Shown here piece by piece: positions 17,837 to 26,278 of a DNA stretch of 64,000 nt. Source of the stretch: Actinacidiphila yanglinensis (GTDB lineage: Bacteria > Actinomycetota > Actinomycetes > Streptomycetales > Streptomycetaceae); contig NZ_FNVU01000005.1 in assembly GCF_900107965.1 (NCBI RefSeq), positions 62,001-126,000 of the forward strand. The letters are read 5' to 3'. The position numbers were made by a program, and so were the translations under genes. The notes beneath the pieces are model-generated. The model ran no database searches and was not told the DNA's origin. It saw only the letters and a list, made by a program, of their open reading frames with translations. Within the stretch, counting starts at the first letter, position 1. Each line of letters starts with the position of its first letter.

Positions 17837-18045
17837 TTTGAAAGTAGGTCGCCGCCCGGACGAAGTCAAAGGTCAGCGGTGCTCCGGTGGGACCCGCTGC
17901 CTCGTAGCTGGGAGGTGCGTCCTCCCAGTGCACGTCACCGCGCTGCGCACCGCGGGCGGCCCGGTCGCGTACGGGCTCCGGCCCGAGTAGGGCCCGGGCG
18001 CGGGTACAGGCTCGGGCGCGAGAAGGGCTCAGGCGCGGGTACGGC

Positions 18046-18963
18046 TCAGGTGCGGCGGTGCGGGTCGTCCTCGGGGAGCCAGGAGTCCGGTCCGTGGATG
18101 CCGGCGTCCCCCACGCCCCCGCCGAGCGCGTCCGCGACGTCCAGCACCGACGTGCGCACCTCGCCCTCGCGCTGGACCAGGGACCAGGTCCACAGCACCC
18201 GCGGCGCCACCACCGGGCGCCGTACGAGGTCGGGCGGCAGCGGGATGCTCTGTCCCTTGGGCGAGTTGATGATCGGGCGGCCGTGGCGGCGGACGTGGTC
18301 GAAGAACGCGGGGCCGGTGATGCCGCCGTCGGAGATGCGGACGACGCGGGCGCCGGTGGCCGCGGCCAGCTCTTCGGCGTAGACGTTCCAGGACGACCAG
18401 GAGGTGGTGTCGTCGTCCACCAGGACGAGGGCGTCCCGGGCGGCCACGTCGCCGGTGTCCCGGCCCGGGGCGACGGCCTCCAGCCGGTCGGCGCCGAGCA
18501 GCCGGGCGCGCAGCCCGAGCCGCTCCAGGTCCCCGGTCCGCACCCAGCACACGGCCAGGTCCAGGCCGCCCTCGGCGACCCGCGCGGCCTGGGCGTGGGA
18601 GGGGGCGACCCACGTGTCGACGTGCACCCGGGCCACCGCGGACCCGCCGGCGCGCAGGGCCGGGGGGAGCCAGGTGACATAGCCGAGCCGCACCGGCTGC
18701 GCCCCCGGGAACGCGCGGGCCCGCCGCTGGAGGGCGTCGGCCTGGTCGAGCAGGGCGCGGGCGGGCGGGAGCAGGTTCGCGCCGGCCGCGGTGAGGGACA
18801 CCGAACGGCGGTCGCGGTCGAACAGGCGCACCCCCAGGCTGCGTTCGAGCGCCTTGATCTGCTGGGACAGCGAGGGTCCCGCGATCAGGAGCCGCTCGGC
18901 GGCCCGGGCGAAGTTCAGCTCCTCGGCGACGGCCACGAAGTAACGAAGTTGGCGCAGCTCCAC
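18046..18963 (-). CDS. LysR-family transcriptional regulator
   Basis: The 305-residue product starts with GTG and the standard LysR winged helix (LRQLRYFVAVAEELNFARAA, then PSLSQQIKALERSLGVRLFD), followed by a periplasmic-binding-fold effector domain. It lies upstream of, and codirectional with, the SDR gene, and downstream of the LLM oxidoreductase gene, so it is the likely controller of one of these redox genes. The C-terminus after about residue 290 is short and polar. Confidence 0.9.
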   Translation of the reverse strand: MELRQLRYFVAVAEELNFARAAERLLIAGPSLSQQIKALERSLGVRLFDRDRRSVSLTAAGANLLPPARALLDQADALQRRARAFPGAQPVRLGYVTWLPPALRAGGSAVARVHVDTWVAPSHAQAARVAEGGLDLAVCWVRTGDLERLGLRARLLGADRLEAVAPGRDTGDVAARDALVLVDDDTTSWSSWNVYAEELAAATGARVVRISDGGITGPAFFDHVRRHGRPIINSPKGQSIPLPPDLVRRPVVAPRVLWTWSLVQREGEVRTSVLDVADALGGGVGDAGIHGPDSWLPEDDPHRRT

Positions 18964-19048
18964 GCCCGCCAGGATAGGTCGGGCGCGGGCCGCGGCACGG
19001 TCAGGGCAGCCGCGCGGCCCCGGGTGGTCCCCCGGCCGGGCCCGCCGG

Positions 19049-20089
19049 TCAGCCGGCCAGTTCCGCGCGGACCCGGGGGACGACCTGCGTGCCGTAGAGC
19101 TCGATGGCGGTCATGAGCTTGTCGTGCGAGAGGCCGCCCATGGCGTACTTGAGGTCGAAGCGGCTGGCGTCCAGCAGCCGCAGGTTCGCGGCGATCTTGC
19201 GCGCGACGGTCTCCGGCGAACCCACGTAGAGGGCGCCGTCGGGGCCCGTCTCCCGCAGGAAGGACTCCTCGGTGGGCGTCGCGAAGCCGCGCTCCCGGCT
19301 CATCCGGCGCATCATCGCCAGGAAGTGCGGCCAGAACTCCTCGCGGGCCTGCTCGTCGGTGGCGGCCACGTGGCCGGGGGAGTGCACGCCGATCGGCCGG
19401 GGGGCCTGGCCGAGCTGCTCCAGCGCCTCGCGGAACAGCCGGGAGAACGGCACGAAGCGCGCGGCGGGCCCGCCGATGATCGCCAGCATGAGCGCGTAGC
19501 CGTGCGTGGCGGCCCGGACCACCGACTGGGGGCTGCCGCCGACGCCGAGCCACGCGGGGAAGGGGCCGTTCTCCAGGTGGGGGACGATGTCCTGCTCGAC
19601 GAGCCGCGGCCGGGTCCGGCCCTTCCAGGTGACCGGGCCGCCCTTGAGGATCTCGGCGAACAGCTGCGCCTTCTCCTCGAAGAGCACCTCGTAGTCGGCG
19701 AGGTCGAAGCCGAACAGCGGGAAGGAGTCGACGCTCGACCCCCGGCCGAGGATCACCTCGGCGCGGCCGCCCGAGACGGCGTCGAGCGTGGAGTAGCGCT
19801 GGAAGACCCGGATCGGGTCGTCGGAGCTGAGCACGGTGACCGCCGAGCCGAGCCGGATCCGCTCGGTGCGGGCCGCGATGGCGGCGAGCACGACGTCGCC
19901 GGCGGGCATCGGGAAGGCGTCGGTGTGGTGCTCGCCGATGCCGAAGAAGTCGACGCCGACCTGGTCGGCGAGGACGCCTTCCTCGATCACGTCGCGAAGC
20001 GTCCGGGCGTGCGACAGCGGCCGGCCGTCGGTGTCGGCGGTCCGGTCGCCGAACGTGTCCAGGCCGAGGACGAGGGGGAAGTCGGTCAT
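19049..20089 (-). CDS. LLM-class flavin-dependent oxidoreductase
   Basis: The 346-residue product is a luciferase-like monooxygenase: VLGLDTFGDRT at the start, EEGVLADQVGVDFFGIGEHH, GSAVTVLSSDDPIRVFQRYS, GRAEVILGRGSSVDSFPLFG. These enzymes use FMNH2 or F420 to oxidise small organic compounds; the exact substrate cannot be read. It is preceded at about 100 bases by a large composite operator (20189-20239), so it is probably induced by its substrate or by oxidative or electrophilic stress. Confidence 0.92.
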   Translation of the reverse strand: MTDFPLVLGLDTFGDRTADTDGRPLSHARTLRDVIEEGVLADQVGVDFFGIGEHHTDAFPMPAGDVVLAAIAARTERIRLGSAVTVLSSDDPIRVFQRYSTLDAVSGGRAEVILGRGSSVDSFPLFGFDLADYEVLFEEKAQLFAEILKGGPVTWKGRTRPRLVEQDIVPHLENGPFPAWLGVGGSPQSVVRAATHGYALMLAIIGGPAARFVPFSRLFREALEQLGQAPRPIGVHSPGHVAATDEQAREEFWPHFLAMMRRMSRERGFATPTEESFLRETGPDGALYVGSPETVARKIAANLRLLDASRFDLKYAMGGLSHDKLMTAIELYGTQVVPRVRAELAG

Positions 20090-20188
20090 GGCGCGGTCTC
20101 GCTTGTCTGCTGAGGGGGGTTCGGTTCGCCTTCGCGCCCGGACCGCGGGCGGCTGCGGGGCCGCCGGTCCTCGGCTTCACCCGGCGGA

Positions 20189-20239
20189 CATCTACTTGAC
20201 GCGTCAAGCATAACTCATGCTTGATGTGTCAAGTAGATG
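20189..20239. promoter_or_regulatory. 51-bp composite operator with nested palindromes
   Basis: The site has 23-bp arms (20189-20211 and 20217-20239) that are reverse complements at 21 of 23 positions, around AACTC. Each arm holds its own dyad: TTGACGCGTCAA (20196-20207, a perfect 12-bp palindrome) and TTGATGTGTCAA (20221-20232). The TTGAC..GTCAA form suits a MarR-type dimer, and two dimers could bind side by side. It lies 100 bases upstream of the LLM oxidoreductase start and just beyond the stop of the FAD oxidoreductase gene. Confidence 0.8.
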
Positions 20240-20286
20240 GCCGATTCCGGTTCTGGCCTCTCCTGGCGAGTGGCGGGGCCGCCGCG

Positions 20287-21669
20287 TCAGGCGGTTCCGC
20301 GCGCGCTCTTCGCGACCTGCTCGTGCAGGTCCTTGAGCGCGGCGACGTAGATCTCCGAGAAGGTGGGGAACGGCTGGATGGTGTCGCGCAGCACGTCCAG
20401 CGGCACCCGGGCGCGGATGGCCAGCGTCGCCTGCTGGAGCCACTCCCCCGCCTCCGGGCCCAGCGCGTAGGCGCCGGTGACGAAGCGGCCGTCGCTCAGC
20501 AGCGTGAGGAACCCGTGGGACTCGGCGTAGGCGCGGGTGTAGGCGGCGGTCTTGGCGACTCCCGCGATCGGGACGGTCGCGCGGAACTCCGCCTCGACCG
20601 CGCCCACCGACGCCGCCTGCGGGTCGGTGTAGACCACGCGCGGCACGGCCGTGTAGTCGGCCACGCGGGGCTCGCCGAGGATGTTGGCCGCGACGATCTC
20701 GCCCTGGTACTTGCCGACATGGGTGAGCATCCACAGGCCGGTGGCGTCACCGACCACCCACAGCCCGTCGGCGGCGCGCAGCCGCTCGTCGACCGGGATG
20801 CCGCGCTCGGTCGCGCGCACGCCGACCGACTCCAGCCCGATGCCGTCGACCCGCGGGCGGCGTCCGGTGGCGACGAGCAGCTTGTCGCCGCGCAGCTCCC
20901 GGCCGTCGTCGAGGGTCAGGACGTAATCGCCACCGTCCCCGCCGTCCCCGCCGTCCCGCCGGGCGGCCACCGACCGTGCGCCGAGGACGAGTTCGATCCC
21001 GTCGCGGCGCAGCACCGCGCCGAGCGCGTCGCCCAGCGGAGCGGGCTCGCGCGGCAGGACGCGGTGGTCGCCCGCGGTGAGCACCACCTCGCCGCCGAGC
21101 CGGCGGACGGCCTGTGCCATCTCCACGCCGACCGGTCCGTTGCCCAGGACCAGCAGCCGCCGCGGGACCGCCTTCATGCCGGTCACCTCGCGGTTGGTCC
21201 ACACGCCGTCCAGCTCGCGCAGGCCCGGCACCGGCGGCACGAACGGCGACGCCCCGGTGGCGATCACCACGTGGTCGGCGCTGTGGCGGGTGCCGGCCAC
21301 CTCCACCACGCCCGGTCCGGCCAGCCGTCCGGCGCCGCGCAGCAGGTCGATGCCGTTGTCGGCCAGCCAGCGCTCCGCCCCGGCATCGGAGTAGTCCGAC
21401 ACCATGAAGTCCCGCCAGGCCAGGGCCTCTTCGACGTCCACCTCGGCGGTCGCCGCGGCGTCCCGGGCGCCCTGCACCGCCTCGCCGGGCCGCAGCAGCG
21501 TCTTGGACGGGATGCACGCATAGTACGAGCACTCCCCGCCGACCAGTTCGGGTTCCACCACGGCGACGCGCAGGCCGCCGTCGGCGAGGTAGCCGGCGCA
21601 GTGCTCGCCGGGGGATCCCGCGCCGACCACGATCACGTCGTAGTCGCGGCTCGTGCCCCCGGCTACCAC
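20287..21669 (-). CDS. NAD(P)/FAD-dependent disulfide-oxidoreductase-like protein, catalytic His replaced
   Basis: The 460-residue product follows the dihydrolipoamide dehydrogenase/mercuric reductase plan: FAD motif [14 protein letters not shown], a redox Cys pair C47/C52 in [13 protein letters not shown], an NAD(P) motif [13 protein letters not shown], a second FAD motif LWVVGDATG, and a dimer domain. In classical members the C-terminus holds an HPT..E motif whose His relays protons; here the equivalent reads IQPFPTFSE, so the His is gone while the Glu stays. A GGD tripeptide repeat (about residues 240-250) lies in a surface loop. Start is GTG at 21669. Confidence 0.88.
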   Translation of the reverse strand: MVAGGTSRDYDVIVVGAGSPGEHCAGYLADGGLRVAVVEPELVGGECSYYACIPSKTLLRPGEAVQGARDAAATAEVDVEEALAWRDFMVSDYSDAGAERWLADNGIDLLRGAGRLAGPGVVEVAGTRHSADHVVIATGASPFVPPVPGLRELDGVWTNREVTGMKAVPRRLLVLGNGPVGVEMAQAVRRLGGEVVLTAGDHRVLPREPAPLGDALGAVLRRDGIELVLGARSVAARRDGGDGGDGGDYVLTLDDGRELRGDKLLVATGRRPRVDGIGLESVGVRATERGIPVDERLRAADGLWVVGDATGLWMLTHVGKYQGEIVAANILGEPRVADYTAVPRVVYTDPQAASVGAVEAEFRATVPIAGVAKTAAYTRAYAESHGFLTLLSDGRFVTGAYALGPEAGEWLQQATLAIRARVPLDVLRDTIQPFPTFSEIYVAALKDLHEQVAKSARGTA

Positions 21670-21998
21670 GCCGGCTCACCGGCGCGAACCGGCACCTCGT
21701 CGGTGGTCACCCGGTGCTCCCGGGTCGCGGTGCGGGCGGCGGCTCCGCCCGGGAGACGGTCCGGCATGGCTGGCCCCACTTCCTCGTCCGCGGACGAGCC
21801 CGCGGGAGGGCCCGCCCTCCTTCTCCGGCCAGCGTAGGCACGCGCGGGGGGCGCCGCATGCGGGCGGTTCCGACGACGAAGGGGGCGCCTCCCGCCGGAG
21901 GCAGGGGGACAGGTGCCGTGCCGGGCGGCGCGAAGCGCTGAACTTTTCCGGTCCCGGCGCTAGCGTGAGCACCCGATCACCGGGGGAAGGGAGGCGCG
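21670..21998. other. Gene-free 329-base divergent promoter region
   Basis: I see no convincing gene. The region separates the FAD oxidoreductase (left) from the WXG-like gene (right). It has short GC-rich dyads such as GCCTCCCGCCGGAGGC near 21887 and an AT-richer stretch AACTTTTCC near 21941 that may belong to the right-hand promoter, but no certain -35/-10 pair. Confidence 0.5.
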
Positions 21999-22310
21999 GT
22001 GTCCGGTCGGATGGTCGACAACCCGCGGCGTGCCTGGCTGCAGTCCCTGCTGACCAGCATGGATACGACACTGGAGACGATGCGCCCGGCCCTCGACAGG
22101 CCGGCGTCGGACTTCGGCGGCGGCACGGTGTGGACCGGCACCGCGGCGGCGGACACCTTCGCGTCCGACATCACCGGACGCAGCCGCAGCATCCACACCC
22201 TTACCGACGGGCTGCGCACCACGGTCGAGAACGCGCTGCGCGCGGAGCCGCTCCAGGTCACCGAGGACCAGGCCCGGCAGATGCGGCGCGAGCAGCAGCA
22301 CGACCGGTAG
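21999..22310 (+). CDS. WXG100-like small helical protein
   Basis: The 103-residue product looks like an ESX/WXG100-type helical hairpin: a long amphipathic helix (residues 12-32), a turn with W45-T46-G47, and a second long helix to about residue 85, ending in a charged tail. WXG100 proteins are exported by type VII systems or serve as N-terminal modules of their effectors. The match rests on length, helix pattern and the WxG turn only. It starts with GTG at 21999, preceded by a GGGAGG ribosome site, and lies 37 bases before the DUF1023 gene, so the two form an operon. Confidence 0.65.
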   Translation: MSGRMVDNPRRAWLQSLLTSMDTTLETMRPALDRPASDFGGGTVWTGTAAADTFASDITGRSRSIHTLTDGLRTTVENALRAEPLQVTEDQARQMRREQQHDR

Positions 22311-22347
22311 TCCGGCCCGACGACGGCTCCCGGGGGGAACCAGGGAC

Positions 22348-23964
22348 ATGGGGAAGATCTCCGCGATAGATCCCGCCGCGCTGAACGGCGCCATACAGAA
22401 GATGGACACCGGCGCGAACACCCTGGCCGGTGCCTGCCGGTCGCTGACGGCCGAGTTCGGCAGGTACGGCCTGGACACGTCGGGACTGCGGAAGCTCGAC
22501 GCGATCGCCGCGTGGACCCGTGACCAGTTGCCCGACCTGCGCAGGCGCCACGCGCTGGCCGTGGCGGCGAACAGGGCCCACCCGAACGACACCCTGGCGC
22601 ACATAGCTGAGCCGTTCTCCCTCGGTGCCGCCGACCACGCCCTGTACGAGCAGGCCGTGGCGGCCGGGGACCGGGCGTCGGTCGCCCTGGTGACGAGCGA
22701 CCTGCGCGCGCACCTGGACGACCCGGAGTTCCTCCAGGCGTACGCCGACGCGGCGCCGGACGACGTCACGGCCTTCCAGGGGTTACCCGCCGACGTGGCG
22801 GACCGGCTGAACCGGCTGCGGCTGAAGGCCGACGTGGAGAAGCCGGGGTGCCCGCAGGAGTTGAAGGACCTGTGGGCCCACCTGACCGACCCGGCCGACC
22901 GGACCCACCGCTCGGACATGTTCCTGCTGGGCTACGACGCCCTCGGCAACGGCCACGTCGCGGTCTCCTACGGCAACCCGGACACCGCCGCCAACACGGC
23001 CGTGTACGTGCCCGGCACCGGATCGGCGCTGGCGAAGGCGTCGGGCGACCTGAACCGGGCGCTGACGCTCTACGCGTCGGCGAACGACACCGGGGCCGCG
23101 GGCACCACCGCGTCGATCTACTGGCTCGGCTACGACGCGCCGGGCTGGAGCTTCCCCGGCCCGGCGTCCCAGAGCTTCGCCGACGCCGGCGCCCCGAAAC
23201 TGGCGGCGTTCGTCAACTCCCTTGCCCCGCAACACACCGGGGCCGACCACGTCACGGTGATCGGGCACAGCTACGGCACCACGGTCGTCGGTGACGCCTT
23301 CGCCCACGCCGGGATGAAGGCCGACGACGCGGTCTTCGTCGGGTCGCCCGGGGTGACCGTCGACAGGGCCTCGCAACTGGGGCTCGACCCGGGCCATGTC
23401 TGGGCGAGCAAGGCCAAGTTCGACCCGGTGCCGGAGGTCTCCGCCACGCTGGACCCGCTGAAATGGCTCGACGACCACTCCGACCGCTTCGGCAACGACC
23501 CCACGTCCTCCTCCTTCGGCGGCCGCACCTTCGACTCCGGCGAGGGCAGCGGCGTCACGCACGCGCACAGCGAGTACTGGGACCCGGGCCCGTCGCTCAC
23601 GAACATGACGGACATCGTGATCGGCCGGCCGGACCGGGTGACCGCGATGCCGCAGGAGGACAGGACCGGCGTCCTGCCGAACCTCGCGGACCAGGTGGAC
23701 CCGGTCCTCGGGATCCCGAACCTCCTCGGCCCGGCCCTCCAGAACCTCGGCCACCGCGTGGGAGGCTACTGGGGCGCGCCGATCGAGGACTCCGGTGACG
23801 CGCTGCACTCCTTCGGGCAGGCCGAGAACGATGTCGCCGGCACCGTCACGGACCTCCTCACCGGGGACCTCGACAGCGCCGGGCACGAGATCGAGGACAT
23901 CGGCAGCGACCTGGCGGACAGCGGCGAGAACGCCGTCCGCGCCGTCACCGACTTCTTCACGTGA
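22348..23964 (+). CDS. Alpha/beta-hydrolase of the DUF1023 type with a TTA codon
   Basis: The 538-residue product has a helical N-terminal region of about 170 residues and an alpha/beta-hydrolase domain with the nucleophile elbow GHSYGTT at S308; His405/407 in THAHSEYW are likely triad histidines. DUF1023 enzymes in Streptomyces often sit beside WXG100-like proteins, as here, and their substrates are unknown. The C-terminal 90 residues are acidic and amphipathic. Leu146 is encoded by TTA (22783-22785), a codon so rare in Streptomyces that it makes translation depend on the bldA tRNA and thus on development. No signal peptide is visible. Confidence 0.85.
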   Translation: MGKISAIDPAALNGAIQKMDTGANTLAGACRSLTAEFGRYGLDTSGLRKLDAIAAWTRDQLPDLRRRHALAVAANRAHPNDTLAHIAEPFSLGAADHALYEQAVAAGDRASVALVTSDLRAHLDDPEFLQAYADAAPDDVTAFQGLPADVADRLNRLRLKADVEKPGCPQELKDLWAHLTDPADRTHRSDMFLLGYDALGNGHVAVSYGNPDTAANTAVYVPGTGSALAKASGDLNRALTLYASANDTGAAGTTASIYWLGYDAPGWSFPGPASQSFADAGAPKLAAFVNSLAPQHTGADHVTVIGHSYGTTVVGDAFAHAGMKADDAVFVGSPGVTVDRASQLGLDPGHVWASKAKFDPVPEVSATLDPLKWLDDHSDRFGNDPTSSSFGGRTFDSGEGSGVTHAHSEYWDPGPSLTNMTDIVIGRPDRVTAMPQEDRTGVLPNLADQVDPVLGIPNLLGPALQNLGHRVGGYWGAPIEDSGDALHSFGQAENDVAGTVTDLLTGDLDSAGHEIEDIGSDLADSGENAVRAVTDFFT

Positions 23965-23970
23965 GGTCCG

Positions 23971-24030
23971 CGGCGGGTTCCGGGGAGGTCCGGCGAGTTC
24001 CGGCGAGTTCCGGCGAGTTCCGGCGAGGGG
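23971..24030 (+). repeat. Six tandem degenerate 10-base units in the intergenic leader
   Basis: The 60 bases split into six decamers: CGGCGGGTTC, CGGGGAGGTC, three exact CGGCGAGTTC, and CGGCGAGGGG. The last unit supplies the GAGGGG ribosome-binding site of the lipoprotein gene 4 bases later. Unit number could vary by slippage and change the spacing between the two genes. Confidence 0.8.
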
Positions 24031-24034
24031 AAGC

Positions 24035-24532
24035 ATGCGCAGGACCAGGCACATCACGAGCGCCGTGGCCACCGCCGTCCTGGCGTGGGCGGCGGCGGGC
24101 TGCGGAGGATCCATGGACCACGGCGGCACCTCACCCTCCTCGGTGGAGAAGAAGGCCCGCACCCTCACCCGGCAGACGCTGGACGCGATCCGCCCGGCCG
24201 CCGGGTCCGCGGGCACCTCGGTCACCGGCGGCACCTGGCAGCAGTGCTCGACCGAGACACCCGGCACGCACCGCTTCGAGTACCGCTACGTCGTCACGCT
24301 CGATGTCCCCCAGGAGCGGTCGGAGGACGTCATGACCGCGGCCAGGGCCCACTTCGTCGAGCAGGGCTACCGGCTCGACCTGCCGGACCCGGGGACGGCA
24401 CGGGTCGGCGCCACCGAGCCGCACGCGACGTACTGGGTGGCGGTCGGCGTGAACAGCGACAAGAAGTCCATGTTCCTCAGCGTCGACTCCGGTTGTGTGG
24501 GGGTGAGCCACGACCCGAAGAAGAAGGCGTGA
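24035..24532 (+). CDS. Small putative lipoprotein of unknown function
   Basis: The 165-residue product starts MRRTRHITSAVATAVLAWAA and has a lipobox-like AAGC at the end of the hydrophobic stretch, so it is probably a lipoprotein. The mature part carries two cysteines (in WQQCST and SGCVGV) that could form a disulfide, and a FEYRYVVTLDVP-type beta segment. No family is recognised. It follows the DUF1023 gene by 70 bases on the same strand, and the pair plus the WXG-like protein appear to be one operon. Confidence 0.7.
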   Translation: MRRTRHITSAVATAVLAWAAAGCGGSMDHGGTSPSSVEKKARTLTRQTLDAIRPAAGSAGTSVTGGTWQQCSTETPGTHRFEYRYVVTLDVPQERSEDVMTAARAHFVEQGYRLDLPDPGTARVGATEPHATYWVAVGVNSDKKSMFLSVDSGCVGVSHDPKKKA

Positions 24533-24562
24533 GCCGCAGCCGCCACCGCAAACCGCCCCGTC

Positions 24563-24608
24563 TGTCAGTTTGGATTGACATCCTCAGCGTTGTCAGTCCA
24601 GACTGACA
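24563..24608. promoter_or_regulatory. Double TGTCA..TGACA operator before the FAD monooxygenase
   Basis: Box 1 is TGTCAGTTTGGATTGACA (24563-24580); box 2 is TGTCAGTCCAGACTGACA (24591-24608), with perfect 8-bp arms around CA. Their centres are 28 bases apart. The site lies 35 bases before the likely ATG. The half-site TGTCAGT recurs at the TetR/epimerase promoter at 29016-29066. Confidence 0.75.
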
Positions 24609-24643
24609 TCACCGGCACCCGGCCGGGCGAGGGGGGCAGTGGC

Positions 24644-26185
24644 ATGCGTGAGGACACCGGAATCGGCACCGGCACCGGCACCAGCACGAGTGACATGGCG
24701 GACGTGGTGATCGTCGGGGGCGGCCCGAACGGGCTGCTGCTGGCCGGGGAACTGGGGCTCGCAGGGGTACGCCCGGTGCTGCTGGAGCGGCTGGGCGGAC
24801 GCTCGGCCGCCGCGAAGGCGAACGGGCTGGTCGGGCGAGTGGTCGAGGCGCTCGACCTGCGGGGGCTGTACGGGGAGCTGGCCGGGCGCGGCGGCCCGCC
24901 GGCACCGCTGCCGTACTACCAGTTCAGCGGGATCGCGCTGGAGTTGGGGACGCTGCCGGAGAACCCGATGCACACCCTGCCCGTCCCGCAGGCCCGGATC
25001 GAGGAGGTGCTGGAGGCGCGGGCGGAGCGGCTGGGCACGGAGATCCGGCGCGGGCACGAACTGGTCGCGCTGGCCCAGGACGCGGACGCGGTCACCGTGG
25101 AGGTCCGGGACCCGGACGGCAGGACGTACGCGCTGCGCACCCGCTGGCTGGTGGGGGCCGACGGCGGGCACAGCAGCGTGCGCAAGGCCGCGGGCATCGC
25201 CTTCCCGGGCGACACGGACGACAGCTTCTCCTCGTGCGCGGCCCACGTCGTGCTCCCGGACTCGCTGCTGGCACCCGGAACCGGCGAACTCAGGTTGCCG
25301 GACAGCCCCGTTGCGCGGGGTCCGCTGCGCCCGTACGCCCACAACCGGCTGCCCGCAGGCGTGTTCACCTTCGCCGAGATGCCCCCGGGTTCGGGTGTCC
25401 ACGTGGTCGCCACCTTCGAATGGGACCGCCCGCCGGGCGCGCCGGGCGGGCCCATGAGCTTCGACGCGCTGCGGGCGAGCGTGCGGCGCGTGCTCGGCAC
25501 GGACCTGCCGATGAGCCCGCCGGAGGGCCCGGGTCCGCACCCGCTGCGCCGGACCGACGGGGTCAACTCCCGCCAGGCGCAGACGTATCGCGCCGGCCGG
25601 GTGCTGCTGCTCGGCGATGCCGCCCACGTGCACTCCGCGGTCGGCGGCCCGGGGCTCAACCTGGGCCTCCAGGACGCCCTCAACCTCGGCTGGAAGCTTG
25701 CCGCCCAGGTACGCGGCTGGGCGCCGCCCGGCCTGCTCGACAGCTACGAGGCCGAGCGCGCGCCGGTCAGCCGCCGCGTACTGATGCACACCCGCGCGCA
25801 GATGGCCCTGATGCGCCCGGGCGAGGGCATCTCCGCGACCCGCGAACTGCTCGCCGAACTCCTCGACGGCGACCCGGGCCGAGCCGCCCGCGCGCACCTC
25901 GCCGCACTGCTGGCGGGCAGCGACGTCGGATACGGGCGGTGGTACCCGCGGGTGCGGGCGCTGATCGGCGAGGGACGCGCGGGGATCGACGCGGCGCTGC
26001 GGTCCGCCCGCCCGGTCCTGGTCCGGCTCTCCGACGACGCACCCGCCATCGCGGGCTGGGGCGACCGCCTCGCCACCGTCACCGCACGTCCGGCCGTCCC
26101 GTCCGCCGCACATTCCGAGTCGGGAGCGGACGCCGCTCCGCTGCCGCCGGCCTTCGTCGTACGCCCCGACGGGTACCTCGCCTGA
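24644..26185 (+). CDS. FAD-dependent aromatic-type monooxygenase
   Basis: The 513-residue product is a class A flavoprotein hydroxylase: Rossmann motif VVIVGGGPNGLLLAGELGLA, the DG motif LVGADGGHSSVRKAAGI, and the GD motif RVLLLGDAAHVHSAVGGPGL. Relatives hydroxylate phenols, polyketides or antibiotics such as rifampicin. The frame is open from 24575, but that would place the operator inside the gene; the ATG at 24644 follows GAGGGGGG and is preferred. A Thr/Gly/Ser-rich stretch precedes the flavin motif. The C-terminus ends RPDGYLA as in many relatives. It is monocistronic. Confidence 0.9.
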   Translation: MREDTGIGTGTGTSTSDMADVVIVGGGPNGLLLAGELGLAGVRPVLLERLGGRSAAAKANGLVGRVVEALDLRGLYGELAGRGGPPAPLPYYQFSGIALELGTLPENPMHTLPVPQARIEEVLEARAERLGTEIRRGHELVALAQDADAVTVEVRDPDGRTYALRTRWLVGADGGHSSVRKAAGIAFPGDTDDSFSSCAAHVVLPDSLLAPGTGELRLPDSPVARGPLRPYAHNRLPAGVFTFAEMPPGSGVHVVATFEWDRPPGAPGGPMSFDALRASVRRVLGTDLPMSPPEGPGPHPLRRTDGVNSRQAQTYRAGRVLLLGDAAHVHSAVGGPGLNLGLQDALNLGWKLAAQVRGWAPPGLLDSYEAERAPVSRRVLMHTRAQMALMRPGEGISATRELLAELLDGDPGRAARAHLAALLAGSDVGYGRWYPRVRALIGEGRAGIDAALRSARPVLVRLSDDAPAIAGWGDRLATVTARPAVPSAAHSESGADAAPLPPAFVVRPDGYLA

Positions 26186-26278
26186 CCAGGTATCAGGCGC
26201 ACCACGGGAGGGTAGGAGGACGCGGCCCGCACTTCCCCCCCCGGGCCGGTACCTCACCTCATCCGAACGGAACGGCAC

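Noticed and set aside
17058..18680. Possible fusion of the SDR with an upstream 300-codon segment
   Set aside because: The upstream part is the wrong frame of the LysR gene; the SDR has its own ATG and an operator just upstream.
20930..20960. GGD-coding triplet repeat in the FAD oxidoreductase as a possible CRISPR or slippage array
   Set aside because: It is a short 9-base coding repeat (three to four units) in frame in a loop; there are no spacers.
24575..24643. Longer N-terminus of the FAD monooxygenase
   Set aside because: It would place both operator boxes partly inside the gene, and the later ATG has a good ribosome-binding site.
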